A stretch of 64,000 nt of DNA from CAVSUZ01 sp963791885 (GCA_963791885.1 CAWBUL010000006.1:2046001-2110000), one strand, 5' to 3'. Positions 33,937 through 43,760 are shown, counted from the first letter of the stretch. Notes: a model not told the origin generated them from the letters alone. Translations and numbers: made by a program.

Positions 33937-33998
33937 AGGACGCGAATTAGCCACCCGGCTGTCTGACGCAGCCGGGCCAGCAACCCGCGTTTTCCTTC
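33937..33998 (+). promoter_or_regulatory. Structured leader RNA candidate before the ACT-like gene
   Basis: An outer stem pairs ACGCG (33940-33944) with CGCGT (33986-33990) and extends through AAGG with CCTT. Inside, an 8-bp hairpin CCCGGCTG/CAGCCGGG (33954-33961 with 33969-33976) is followed directly by CCAGCAACC. The hairpin-plus-GCAACC arrangement recalls the core of the SAM-I/SAM-IV riboswitch clan, but the GAGGGA and pseudoknot parts are not evident. I therefore call it only a structured leader. Confidence 0.4.
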
Positions 33999-34018
33999 CG
34001 ATCCCGAGGATTCCTTCC

Positions 34019-34300
34019 ATGTCTGACTCGCCGTACGCCGAAGCGCCCGTGATGGATGTGCGCTTCATGCTGGACGCCGAAGCCGTTCCCGGTCTTCTGT
34101 CCCGCCTACTCCAGCCCTTCGCGCGCCGTGATCTCGTGCCCGACCGGATGTGGTCGCATCGCAACGGGCCCCTGATGCATGCCGAGATCGCGATGCATGC
34201 GATGCCGGCCGACGTGGTGCATCTGGTCGAAGGCAATCTGCGGCAGATCGTTGGCGTGCAGAATGTGACGCTGGTTCGGCCTCTGGCACAGGCGGCATAG
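34019..34300 (+). CDS. Small ACT-domain-like protein
   Basis: 93 residues from the ATG at 34019, with GAGG ten bases before. The sequence VMDVRFMLDAEAVPGLLSRLLQPFARRDLVP, then HAEIAMHAMPADVVHLVEGNLRQIVGVQNVTLV, has the beta-alpha-beta-beta-alpha-beta order and the valine/leucine spacing of ACT domains. These bind amino acids or related ligands. No enzyme is fused. It may be a ligand-sensing regulatory subunit. Its leader could respond to the same metabolite. Longer in-frame readings run into the structured leader and are unlikely. Confidence 0.6.
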   Translation: MSDSPYAEAPVMDVRFMLDAEAVPGLLSRLLQPFARRDLVPDRMWSHRNGPLMHAEIAMHAMPADVVHLVEGNLRQIVGVQNVTLVRPLAQAA

Positions 34301-34533
34301 CGATCCTTCCACGCGCTTAGCCGGCGCGGACGGGCTTACACTGATATCTGCGATTGACCGCCGCGCCGGCTGCCTCGGCGCGGTCCAGCTCGATTTATGC
34401 TTTTGTTGCACGCATTTACCGCTAAACTCTCCCGGGCATCGTGTCGCGAGATCGGGGCGCAAAGGGATTCGAGGCTCGCACTTTGATCCCGAGGTTCCCG
34501 TCATCTGGTTTCGCCTGATCAGAGGGTCCTGGT
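34301..34533. other. Intergenic region before the RND pump genes
   Basis: This stretch holds no gene. The middle (34390-34430) is noticeably AT-richer and may carry the promoter for the pump operon, but I could not pick convincing -35/-10 boxes. AGAGGG at 34521-34526 is the likely ribosome site for the TTG start at 34534. Confidence 0.4.
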
Positions 34534-37500
34534 TTGGTCGCACTTGTGCGTATAGCCTTGAGCAAGCCGTACACCTTCGTGGTTATGGCGCTTCTTATTC
34601 TGATCTTCGGCGTCATGTCGGTATTGCGGACGCCGATCGACATCTTTCCCGACATCCGTATTCCGGTGATCAGCGCGGTCTGGAGCTATACCGGCTTGCC
34701 GCCTGACGGGATGGCAGGCCGCATCGTCTCGATTTACGAGCGCGGGCTAACCACCACCGTGAACAACATCCAGCACATCGAGAGCCAATCGCTGGCTGGC
34801 ATGGGCATCGTCAAGATTTTCTTCCAGCCGAATGTGAACATCAACACAGCGCTGGCGCAGGTCACGGCGATTTCTCAGACCGCGCTCAAGCAGATGCCCG
34901 CGGGCATCACACCGCCGATTATCTTGGTCTACAATGCCTCGAGCGTGCCGATCATTCAGCTTGCGCTGTCCAGCAACCATTATTCGCAGACGCAGCTCAA
35001 CGACCTGGCGATGAACTTCATTCGCCCGCAGCTTACGACCGTGCCGGGCGCCTCCATTCCGTTACCCTATGGCGGCGCGTCGCGGCAACTGCAGATCGAT
35101 CTCAACCAGCAGGCGCTGCATGCCTACGGCATCTCGGCGGCCGACGTGGTGAGCGCGCTGTCCTCGCAGAACCTGATCACGCCGGCCGGGACAGAAAAGA
35201 TCGGCAAGTTCGATACACCGTTTCGCTGAACGATTCGCCGCTGCGCATGGCATCGTTCAGCAACCTGCCGATCAAGGTGGTGAACGGCACGGTGATCTAT
35301 ATGCGCGACGTGGAGGACCGTGCATGAAGGCAGCCCGCCGCAGACCAACCGCGTGGAGCATCGATGGTCAACCGGGCGTGCTGATGACGATCCAGAAGAA
35401 CGGGATCGGTCTCCACGCTCGACATCATTGCTGGCATCAAGCAGCGACTGCCGGAGGTCAGGCAGATCGTGCCACCAGACCTGGACATACGTGCGGTCGG
35501 CGATCAGTCGGTCTTCGTCAAGCAGTCAGTTTCGGCGGTGATCCGCGAGGGTGCGATCGCCGCGGGGCTGACGGCGCTCATGATCCTGCTATTTCTGGGC
35601 AGTTGGCGCTCGACGCTGATCATCACCATTTCCATTCCGCTCGCCATCCTCACATCGATCACCGTCCTCTCGCTGTTGGGCGAGACGATCAACGTAATGA
35701 CGCTGGGGGGCTCGCGCTCGCGGTCGGGATCCTGGTCGATGACGCGACGGTGACGATCGAGAATATCAATTACCATCTGGAGCAGGGCAAGAAGATCGAG
35801 CCTGCGATCCTGGACGGAGCCCAGCAGATCGTGCTGCCGGCGACCGTTTCGCTACTGTGCATCTGCATCGCGTTCGTGCCGATGTTCGGGCTGGGCGGTG
35901 TGGCCGGGTACTGTTCCGGCCGCTGGCCGAGGCCGTGGTGTTTGCGATGATCGCGTCATACGTGCTGTCGCGCACCCTGGTGCCGACTATGGCGAATTTC
36001 CTGCTCCGCAATGTGCCGGTGCATCCGCATGGCGTGCCGAAGGCGAAGAGCCGCAACCCGATGAAGCGGTTCCAGCAGGGGTTCGAGAATGGCTTCGAGG
36101 CGGTGCGCAGTGTCTATCGCGGCCTGCTGGATCTCGCGCTGCGCCACCGACTGGCGGCGATCGCCGGATTTCTCGGCATTGCGGTATTGTCCATGGGGCT
36201 TGTGCCGTATCTCGGCCAGAATTTCTTTCCCGATGTCGATTCGGGGAGAAATCAAGCTTCACGTGCGGGCGCAGACCGGCACGCGTCTTGAGGAGGTGAC
36301 AGAGACTGGTGGAGCGGATCACGCAGACCGTTCGTAGCTTGATCCCGCCCGACCAGATCGCGGGTATAGTCAATAATATCGGCTTGCCCGGCAGCGGTAT
36401 CAATCTGACCTACAGCAACTCCGGCACGGTGAGCGTGGCCGATACCGACATGCTGATCACGCTGAAGGGAGAGCACCGGCCGACCCCTCAGATCGTGAAG
36501 ATGCTGAGGGAGAAGTTGCCGCCATTGTATCCGGGCACAGTCTTTTCCTTCCTGCCGGCCGATATGGTTACGCAGATCCTGAATTTCGGCATGCCCGCAC
36601 CGATCGATGTGCAGATCGTCGGGAACAATCTGGGCAGCAGCCGCAAATATGCCGACGAGGTGCTGGCGAAACTCCGCCATATTCCGGGCGTGGCCGACGC
36701 ACGTATTCAGCAGGCGTTCCAGGCACCGACGCTGAACGTCAATGTGAACCGCACGCTGGCCGGCATGGTGGGGCTGACCGAGAGCGCCGCAGCCACCAAC
36801 ATGCTCGACACGCTTGGCGGCAGCACGCAGACGACGCCGATCTACTGGCTCGATCCGAGTAATGGCGTTTCTTATCCCGTGGCGATCCAGACGCCGCAAT
36901 ATGCGATGAGTTCGCTCGGCGATCTCGATAATTTGCCGCTATCATGCGGGTGATTCCACCGCAATTGCTGGGCGGACTGGCGACAATCCGCCCTGGGCCG
37001 AGCGACGCGGTGGTGACGCATTACAACACGCGGCCGACGATCGATATCTACGCAACCCCGCAGGGCCGCGATCTCGGCGGGATCGCCAGAGGATATCCAC
37101 CAAGTGCTGGCCGAGACCGCGCATGATTTGCCGCGCGCGACCACGGTGGAGTTGCTGAGGCCAGGTCAGCACGATGACCAGCGCTTATTCTCAGCTCTAT
37201 TTCGGCCTCGGCTTTTCGATCGTGTTGATCTACCTGCTGATCGTCGTGACCTTCCAATCGTGGCTCGATCCGTTCGTGATCGTGTTGGCGCTGCCATTCG
37301 CGCTGACCGGGATCGTGTGGATGCTGTTCGTAACCGGCACGACGCTTTCGGTTCCGGCATTGACCGGCGCGATCATGTGCATGGGCGTCGCGACGGCAAA
37401 CAGCATTCTGGTCATCAGCTTCGCGCGGGAGCGACTGCGAGCCGGGCGGAACGCGGTCCAGGCGGCGCTCGAAGCGGGGAGCACGCGCTTCCGGCCGGTG

Positions 37501-37721
37501 TTGATGACCGCGCTGGCCATGATCATCGGGATGACACCGATGGCGATAAAAATAAACGAGCCGGCGAGCAGAACGCGCCGCTGGGCCGCGCCGTGATCGG
37601 CGGCCTGATCTTTGCCACCTGCGCGACGTTGTTCTTTGTGCCGATGGTGTTTTCGCTTGTGCACGCGCGCGATCATCTGAAAGTTCCTGCTGGCGCGGCC
37701 ATTGCCAGACTGCCGATCTGA
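34534..37721 (+). pseudogene. RND efflux pump permease (AcrB-like), with about twelve frameshifts
   Basis: Reading across frames gives an almost complete RND permease of about 1060 residues: YTFVVMALLILIFGVMSVLRTPIDIFPDI, then AGLTALMILLFLGSWRSTLIITISIPLA, LALAVGILVDDATVTIENI (the Asp pair of the proton relay), QNFFPDVDSGEIKLHV, and a second half ending in LGRAVIGGLIFATCATLFFVPMVFSL. Shifts fall near 35212, 35315, 35355, 35402, 35707, 35915, 36243, 36305, 36940, 37090, 37155 and 37555. Insertions and deletions are about equal, and I saw no internal missense decay. As written it cannot make a pump. It starts at TTG 34534 and is followed by its adaptor gene. Confidence 0.85.
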
Positions 37722-37744
37722 TCCCGTCCGAGAACGGAGCAACC

Positions 37745-39013
37745 ATGTCGCTTGACGAGCTTTCCGATCCGAATGAGCCGGCGCCGGGTGCCGATCCGGC
37801 TCTGAACGGCGACGATCATGCCACTGAACCGCCGATGCCGCCGATCCGCCGGATACGGCCCTGGCGTCTCGCCGTCGTTGGTCTGGTGGTCGCTGCAGCC
37901 GCGATCTTCGCGGTGGTGCATGGGATCTCGGTCCGGGCGCAAAGCGAGACCGCGCTCAAGACATGGACCGCGGCGCAGGCCGTGCCGACCGTGGCGCTGG
38001 TGCAGCCGAAACCCGACACGCGGGAACGCCAGATCACGCTGCCGGGCACGATTCAGGCCTTCTACTCCGCGCCGATCTATCCGCGCGTGACCGGCTACGT
38101 GAAGGCCTGGAACGTCGATATCGGTGCGCATGTGACGAAGGGCCAAGAGTTGGCGGAGATCGACACGCCGGATCTCGACCAGCAGTTGATACAGGCGCAG
38201 GCCAATCTCGCCAGCGCCGTCACCGCCGAACAACTCGCAGCGGTGACGGCGGGCCGCTGGTCGCAATTGGCGAAGGATCAATACGTCTCGCAGCAGGACG
38301 AGAACAACAAGGTCTCGGACGCACTCTCGAAGCACTCGGCCGTGTTGGCGGCCCAGGCGAGCGTGGGGCAGTTGGAGGCATTTCAGCACTACAAGCATAT
38401 CGTGGCACCGTTCGACGGCATCGTGACCGCGCGGCGGACCGATATCGGCGATCTGGTTTCAGCGGGCAGCGCCGGAGCTCCACTGTTTCAGGTCTCGGAT
38501 GTCCACAAGGTTCGTATCTATGTGCAGGTGCCGCAAGCCTTTGCCGCGGAGTTGCATCCGGGGCTGAAAGCGACGCTCGCTATACCGCAGTACCCCGATC
38601 GGCACTTCGACGCGACATTGGTCACGACAGCCAACGCCTTCTCGGAGGACTCGCGCACTGTGCAGGTCGAGCTGCAAGCCGACAATGCGGACGACAAACT
38701 CTGGCCCGGTACGTTTACCGAGGTGTCGTTTGAGCTTCCTCCGGCGAGCAACGTGGTGCGCATCCCCGCAACGGCTCTTGTGCTCGACGCCAATGGCGTT
38801 CGCGTGGCGTTGCTCGGGCCAGGGGACAAAGTTGCATTCCAGAAGATCGAGCTTGGGCGCAACCTGGGCAATGAGGCCGAGGTGCTGACTGGGCTTTCGC
38901 CCGGAGACCAGGTGATCGACTCTCCGCCGGAATGGCTGAGCGAAGGCGACGCAGTCAAGGTCGAGCACCAGCCGCAGCCGCGTGTTGCGATGGCTAAAGT
39001 CTTCACTACTTAA
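37745..39013 (+). CDS. RND/HlyD-type periplasmic adaptor protein
   Basis: 422 residues. A membrane anchor lies at about residues 42-63 (WRLAVVGLVVAAAAIFAVVHGI). A lipoyl/barrel-sandwich half follows (VTGYVKAWNVDIGAHVTKGQELAEIDTPDLDQQL), then a short hairpin of coiled helices and the second lipoyl half (HIVAPFDGIVTARRTDIGDLVSAGSAG). It would couple the RND permease to an outer-membrane channel. No TolC-like gene is in the window. Its stop overlaps the convergent DUF1445 gene by four bases. Confidence 0.92.
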   Translation: MSLDELSDPNEPAPGADPALNGDDHATEPPMPPIRRIRPWRLAVVGLVVAAAAIFAVVHGISVRAQSETALKTWTAAQAVPTVALVQPKPDTRERQITLPGTIQAFYSAPIYPRVTGYVKAWNVDIGAHVTKGQELAEIDTPDLDQQLIQAQANLASAVTAEQLAAVTAGRWSQLAKDQYVSQQDENNKVSDALSKHSAVLAAQASVGQLEAFQHYKHIVAPFDGIVTARRTDIGDLVSAGSAGAPLFQVSDVHKVRIYVQVPQAFAAELHPGLKATLAIPQYPDRHFDATLVTTANAFSEDSRTVQVELQADNADDKLWPGTFTEVSFELPPASNVVRIPATALVLDANGVRVALLGPGDKVAFQKIELGRNLGNEAEVLTGLSPGDQVIDSPPEWLSEGDAVKVEHQPQPRVAMAKVFTT

Positions 39014-39795
39014 AGCACCGCCATCCGGCTGTTGCGCAGGTCTGTGATCAGCATGCTGCCTGGTGCGTGGGTGATGCAGAACGGCGGTTTGGCCGCGGCG
39101 ATCACCGCCTGAGGCGTGACGCCGCAGGCCCAGAACACCGGCAGTTCGTCCGCGTGCACGGGAACTGCGTCGCCGTAATCAGGTTTCATCAGATCCTTTA
39201 TCCCGATTACCTCGGGCAGACCGATATGGACCGGTGCGCCGTGCACCGTGGGAAAGCGCGAGGTGATCTGGACGGCGCGGATTGCCTGCGCCGGATGCAT
39301 GGGGCGCATGGACACGACAAGCGGGCCGCCGAAGATGCCGGCGGAGGTACAGGTAATCGAGGTCCGGTACATCGGGACGATTGAGCCGTGCGTCATGTGC
39401 CGCATCTCGATCCCGTCCTCGATCAACGCTTGCTCGAACGAGAACGAGCAGCCGATCGCGAAGCCGACGAGATCATCGCGCCAGTGATCGGTGATGTCGG
39501 TTGGTTCGTCGACAAGCTCGCCATGTCGCCAGATGCGATAGCGAGGCACGTCGGTGCGCAGATCGAGGTCCTCGCCCAGTGCGGCAAGGCGGGGATCGCC
39601 GGGACGGGTGACGCCCAGGACGGGACAGGGCTTCGGGTTCGCATGAGCGAAGTGGAGGAAGTCGTGCGCCAAATCCTTGGGCAGGATGACCAGATTGGCC
39701 TGGACGTTCCCGGGCGCGAGACCGGCCGTCGTGCCGGTGAGCTCACCGTGTCGCACGCGCCGTCGCTCGGCGGCGCCGATCTGGATGTGAGACAT
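39010..39795 (-). CDS. DUF1445 / YcsI family putative hydro-lyase
   Basis: About 261 residues. The family profile is clear: TAGLAPGNVQANLVILPKDLAHDFL, then CPVLGVTRPGDP, FAIGCSFSFEQALIEDG, FGGPLVVSMRP, and near the end PVFWACGVTPQAVI, which has a conserved Cys. YcsI-type proteins are annotated as hydro-lyases, and some relatives are linked to D-amino acid or oxoproline metabolism, but the reaction is poorly known. The ATG at 39795 fits MSHIQIGAAERRR. It follows the FUSC gene by about 10 bp on the same strand. Confidence 0.85.
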   Translation of the reverse strand: MSHIQIGAAERRRVRHGELTGTTAGLAPGNVQANLVILPKDLAHDFLHFAHANPKPCPVLGVTRPGDPRLAALGEDLDLRTDVPRYRIWRHGELVDEPTDITDHWRDDLVGFAIGCSFSFEQALIEDGIEMRHMTHGSIVPMYRTSITCTSAGIFGGPLVVSMRPMHPAQAIRAVQITSRFPTVHGAPVHIGLPEVIGIKDLMKPDYGDAVPVHADELPVFWACGVTPQAVIAAAKPPFCITHAPGSMLITDLRNSRMAVL

Positions 39796-39805
39796 GCCGC
39801 GCAAC

Positions 39806-41836
39806 TTAAGTCTGCACCGGGGCTTCGGGCAAACGGCTCGTCGCCTCCCGGATCAGCTCGACCTGGCGCAGGGCGCGGCGGATTTCCGTCTCGAGCAGGT
39901 GGTCCATGCCTTCGGGGGCCGGGGGCTCTTGCGCGACCGACGTGGGTGGACCGCCGGCGATGCGGGTCACCAGGGCGGCGATTTCCTGACAGAGCGAGGC
40001 GTGGAACGCGTGCAGGTCCACACGAAGATCCGGGGTGATTTGCATGAGTGCCGCGGCCACGCCGGCCATCCGGCGGGATGCGGCTGTTATGATCATGGCG
40101 GCCCCGATGGCGGCGTCCTGGTTCCGGCGCGGCTCGCCCATGATGCGCTGGAGCGAGGCATCAGCGTTGTTGCTGGCGAGACCGGCGGCCCGGCGTTTTT
40201 CCTCCAACTCCTCCTCGGCGGCGGGCAGGTTGCGGGATGAGAGGGCGGCGCAGAGATAGTCGCCGTTCAAACGGACATCGTCGGCGAGACGGCGGCGGAT
40301 GTAGCGGGCCTCCCAGCTTGGCCAGAGCAGGAGGCTGGCCAACAGGCCGGCCGCCGAGCCGATCGCACTGTCGAGCGCCCGTAATTCCGCCAAGTGAGGG
40401 CTGAGCCCGCCTCCGGTTTGAAACAGCTCCGCGATCAGGACGACAGTCGGGGTCAGGAACAGCACGAACAGGGCGTAACTGACACCGCGAACGGACATCA
40501 TCAGCAGGGTGAGGGGAAGGATGATCAAGGTGGTCTGGCCGGGACCGTGGAGGACAAAGGCCGCAGCCGCGGCAATCAACCCGCCCAGGATACTGCCGGC
40601 GCTCCGTTCCAGCGCGCGGGTCCAGGTGGCAGACGGATAGACCTGCAGCACGGCGACAGCGGACAGGGTGAGCCAGTAGCCGCGCTCGATATCCAGGCCG
40701 TTGGTCAGCAAAACCAGGGTAGCGCCGGTCACGGCCAAGCGCGTCGCATGGCGAAAGGAGAGCGAGTCGAAGGTAAGGTTGTCACGCAGCGAGGCGAACA
40801 GGCTGGGGCCGTCCGGCAAGGTGAGGGCATCGGGCGGCGGCGTGTCGGGCGCGACGCCATCGAGATGCTCGGCCGCGGCGGACAGCCATTGGTCAGCGCG
40901 CATCAGCAGCCGCCCCATTTCGCCCTCCAGTCCCTGGGGCAGGTCGGATAATGGGGCGCAAGGGCGGCGCGTTTTCAGTGAACTCGCGACTGCGAGCAGT
41001 CCGGTCCCAAGTTCGTTCAGGGCGGCCGCAGGAACAGGTCCGTGGTCGGTGTGGGCGAGCAGTTCGTCGATGGCGAGCAAGACCGAAAAGACGCGCTCGG
41101 CGTCAGCGAGCATGAGCACCAGATGGCGGCCGCGGAGACTCTGGCCCGAGCGATCGCGCTGCATGGTGATCAGCACGGACCGAGCGGATTCGATTGCGTC
41201 CCGGCTGGCGCGCCGAAGGTGGCCGGAGGGGCTGTCGGTAGCGCCGGCACGCAGATCCGGCAGGGCGTTCGCGTAACGGCCAAGAGCCCCAAACACGTCT
41301 GCGATCGCCGTCCGGGCGGGGCCGTAGGGGCGCTGGCGCCAGAGCACGAGCACGATGAGCATGGCCCAGATGGCGCCGGCGAGGCTCCAGAGGCTGAAGC
41401 TCAAGGCGGCACTCAGGCCGGAGGGCTGATCCAGTCCCAGCACGATGAGGAGGTTGATGGCGAGCAGGGTGCCGGCATTGGCGGCGCTGGTGCCCCAGAC
41501 CCGTACCAGGCAGGTGGCGGTACACCAGAGCAACGCGACGACCACGGAAAGCCACAGGTGAGGGCGGACCAAGGCGCCAAGGCCGCACTCGACGACTGAG
41601 AAGAGCGCGAACCACGAGAGCAGGCGGATGCGTGTCATGGTCGGGCCGCCCGGGTCGACGAGGCAGATCCAGAGCGCGACGATAGCGGCCCAGCTCAACC
41701 CCGGCTGCTGGAACCACTCGGCGAGGACGAGCGGGATGCAGACGGCAATTGCCGACCGCACGCCGGCCGCGAGGCTCCATGCGCTGCGGTTGAGCGGTGC
41801 GGGCGATAGCAGGCGGGTGGCGGGCGGCTTATTCAC
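39806..41836 (-). CDS. FUSC family membrane transporter (aromatic acid exporter-like)
   Basis: 676 residues with two blocks of five to six hydrophobic helices (about 20-180 and 360-500), separated and followed by cytoplasmic segments. This is the FUSC/YccS/AaeB layout. The second block contains RLAVTGATLVLLTNGLDIERGYWLTLSAVAVLQ, a recognisable family stretch. Members export aromatic or fusaric acids. It is divergent from plsY and co-directional with DUF1445. Confidence 0.85.
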   Translation of the reverse strand: MNKPPATRLLSPAPLNRSAWSLAAGVRSAIAVCIPLVLAEWFQQPGLSWAAIVALWICLVDPGGPTMTRIRLLSWFALFSVVECGLGALVRPHLWLSVVVALLWCTATCLVRVWGTSAANAGTLLAINLLIVLGLDQPSGLSAALSFSLWSLAGAIWAMLIVLVLWRQRPYGPARTAIADVFGALGRYANALPDLRAGATDSPSGHLRRASRDAIESARSVLITMQRDRSGQSLRGRHLVLMLADAERVFSVLLAIDELLAHTDHGPVPAAALNELGTGLLAVASSLKTRRPCAPLSDLPQGLEGEMGRLLMRADQWLSAAAEHLDGVAPDTPPPDALTLPDGPSLFASLRDNLTFDSLSFRHATRLAVTGATLVLLTNGLDIERGYWLTLSAVAVLQVYPSATWTRALERSAGSILGGLIAAAAAFVLHGPGQTTLIILPLTLLMMSVRGVSYALFVLFLTPTVVLIAELFQTGGGLSPHLAELRALDSAIGSAAGLLASLLLWPSWEARYIRRRLADDVRLNGDYLCAALSSRNLPAAEEELEEKRRAAGLASNNADASLQRIMGEPRRNQDAAIGAAMIITAASRRMAGVAAALMQITPDLRVDLHAFHASLCQEIAALVTRIAGGPPTSVAQEPPAPEGMDHLLETEIRRALRQVELIREATSRLPEAPVQT

Positions 41837-41875
41837 AGTGCGGCGTCACCTCGATTCCCTTGGGCCAGGTTCGTC

Positions 41876-42457
41876 ATGCATCCGGCATACATTCTATTGG
41901 GCTATCTGTTCGGCTCCATCCCGTTCGGCCTGATCCTGACCCGTTCGGCGGGTCTTGGGGATATCCGTTCGACCGGTTCGGGCAGTATCGGGGCGACGAA
42001 TGTACTGCGGACCGGGCGCAAGGGCCTGGCCGCGGCGACACTGCTGCTGGACGCGGCAAAGGGAGCGGCTGCGGTGTTCGTGGCTTTCGCCTGGGCGGGG
42101 CCAGATGCCGCGCTTTGGGCTGGGGCCGGCGCGGTCCTGGGGCATTGTTTCCCGGTCTGGCTGGGATTCCGAGGCGGCAAGGGGGTTGCCACCGGGCTTG
42201 GCGTGCTGTTGGCGGCGGATTGGCGGGTTGCTGTGATCGGGTGCGTGGTGTGGCTGCTGATGGCGGCGGTGTTTCGCCGGTCGTCCCTGGCGTCGCTGAC
42301 TGCGATGGCGGCGGCGCCGATTGCGGCGTGGGGGTTGGGGGACTGGGGTGTTGCTTGGATGTCATTGGGGGCCGGCGCGGTGATCTGTTTCCGGCATGAG
42401 GGGAACATCAGGCGGCTGCTGGCTGGGACGGAGCCGAGGATCGGTCGGGGGGCGTAG
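41876..42457 (+). CDS. plsY: Acyl-phosphate:glycerol-3-phosphate acyltransferase PlsY
   Basis: A 193-residue membrane enzyme that acylates glycerol 3-phosphate with acyl-phosphate, the first step of phospholipid synthesis. The three family motifs are present: YLFGSIPFGLIL, STGSGSIGATNVLRTG and GFRGGKGVATGLGV. Length is normal. It stands alone between FUSC and the repeat region. In many alphaproteobacteria plsY lies near dprA and topA, which here are about 4 kb away with accessory genes between. Confidence 0.95.
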   Translation: MHPAYILLGYLFGSIPFGLILTRSAGLGDIRSTGSGSIGATNVLRTGRKGLAAATLLLDAAKGAAAVFVAFAWAGPDAALWAGAGAVLGHCFPVWLGFRGGKGVATGLGVLLAADWRVAVIGCVVWLLMAAVFRRSSLASLTAMAAAPIAAWGLGDWGVAWMSLGAGAVICFRHEGNIRRLLAGTEPRIGRGA

Positions 42458-42489
42458 GGGTGCTGGTGGGTCCGCGTGCCGGGCAGCGT

Positions 42490-42545
42490 GTCTCGCGATC
42501 GTCTCAATTTGATGATTTTGAGTTTGACAGATCATCGGATGAGAT
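42490..42545 (+). repeat. GTCTC element, copy A
   Basis: GTCTC-N6-GTCTCAATTTGATGATTTT, then a closing TGAGAT, 56 bp in all. The direct boxes are 11 bp apart. If translated it would give SSQFDDFEFD, similar to the copies downstream, but this copy is out of frame with them. Confidence 0.8.
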
Positions 42546-42638
42546 GGACGGTCGCTGAGTTCATTCGAGCGAGAAGCGAGACCGCCATGGCCTGCTTCGC
42601 GGGGGTCTCGCGGTAGGGCGATGGCGGCACCCGGACGC

Positions 42639-42694
42639 GTCTCGCAACTGTCTCAATTTGATGATTTCGAGTCTGATCGTTCGTGGTATGAGAC
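42639..42694 (+). repeat. GTCTC element, copy B
   Basis: The same architecture and length (56 bp) as copy A, closing with TGAGAC. It lies 149 bp after copy A. Between A and B a further inverted pair GCGAGAC ... GTCTCGC spans 42575-42612. Confidence 0.8.
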
Positions 42695-42764
42695 GGCGCA
42701 GGCCATGTTCGCGCCGTTGGGTTCGACGCTTCGGCATAATGCGGAGGGTGGCCTTCCGAGGCGC

Positions 42765-42820
42765 GTCTCGCCGGCGTCTCAATTTAATGATTTCGAGTCC
42801 GTCGGATCGGAAGGTGAGAC
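42765..42820 (+). repeat. GTCTC element, copy C
   Basis: 56 bp, closing with TGAGAC, 126 bp after copy B. B and C are in the same reading frame and would encode SQFDDFESD and SQFNDFESV. The rest of the gap 42458-43007 shows no gene I can support. Confidence 0.8.
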
Positions 42821-43007
42821 GGATGGGCTGCGCGCGCCATTTGGGCCGCCGCAGCCACCCGCTCTGGCCTTGCCGCGACTGACGCGGGCTGTCGCAGCAT
42901 TCGGAACAGGGGGGTGGTGGAGGACGGTCGAGCCGGGTACATGCGGCCAAACATACGTTAGTCACAATAACTATTCAAGGATCTGGAGCCGACGTCGCCA
43001 GCCGTCG

Positions 43008-43760
43008 CTAACAGGCAAGCGGCGTGACGGGCAGCGCGTCGAAACCGACGAAAACCGTGCCGGCCTGTTTCAGCGCGGCGATGCCGTCGGCGACGCCGGC
43101 GCCGCTGGGACGGTGCGGCTGGTTGATATGGGAGATGATGACATCGCCGCTGCGCGCCGCTGCGATGCGCCTGGCAACCGAGGCGGCCGGGAGTGACGCT
43201 CCGACATCGCCATTCAGCGAGTAGCCGGCGACCGCGACGCCCGTTGCCTGGATCATCGCCAGCGCCGACGGGCTGTAGAGCGCCGCAGCACCGCGATACC
43301 AGCGTGGTCGGTCGCCGCCGCGCGTGACCCCGACCGCTGCGGCGCCGCCTTCGACTTCCTGCCGGACGCCGTCGAGCGTGCCCGCGACCCGTAGGCCGTA
43401 GACGCGGCGATCCCCCAGTACGGCCGGCAGATGCAGCTCACCATGGTTTTGCAAGGTGAACAGATTGGAATGCGCCTGCATTATCGCCAAGGCCGGCGCG
43501 TTGCCGCGCAGCCACAAAGCGGTGGCGAAGATCGTCACCGGAACGGAGAGGGCAATGATCGCAGCGACGATCCGCATGTCGGTCGCGCCGTTACAGGCGT
43601 CCAGCGTCACGGCGACGGTGCGCGGCGCGTCGGCGGGCACGACCAGCCGCATCGCGGGATCGACCAATGCGTCCCGCATGGGAGCGCACGCCGCCGCCAT
43701 CAGGCCGCCCTGGAATGCGCGCCGCGTCAGGACACGCGGGGGGCAACACAGTTCGCACAC
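43008..43760 (-). CDS. Polysaccharide deacetylase family protein
   Basis: 250 residues. A leader-like N-terminus with a twin-Arg stretch (TRRAFQGGLMAAACA) suggests export. The deacetylase fold follows: VAVTLDACNGATD (metal-binding Asp in motif one), LQNHGELHLP (motif-two histidines), PRWYRGAAALYS (motif-three Arg) and VIISHINQPHRP (C-terminal His). The DACNG form of motif one marks a subgroup of cell-envelope deacetylases. It would remove N- or O-acetyl groups from an envelope glycan. No partner genes are adjacent. Confidence 0.8.
   Translation of the reverse strand: MCELCCPPRVLTRRAFQGGLMAAACAPMRDALVDPAMRLVVPADAPRTVAVTLDACNGATDMRIVAAIIALSVPVTIFATALWLRGNAPALAIMQAHSNLFTLQNHGELHLPAVLGDRRVYGLRVAGTLDGVRQEVEGGAAAVGVTRGGDRPRWYRGAAALYSPSALAMIQATGVAVAGYSLNGDVGASLPAASVARRIAAARSGDVIISHINQPHRPSGAGVADGIAALKQAGTVFVGFDALPVTPLAC

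Noticed and set aside
42621..43196. A rightward reading frame containing repeated SQFDDFES motifs
   Set aside because: The motif repeats because the DNA element repeats. The frame runs antisense through the conserved deacetylase gene, and copy A is out of frame, so a protein is unlikely.
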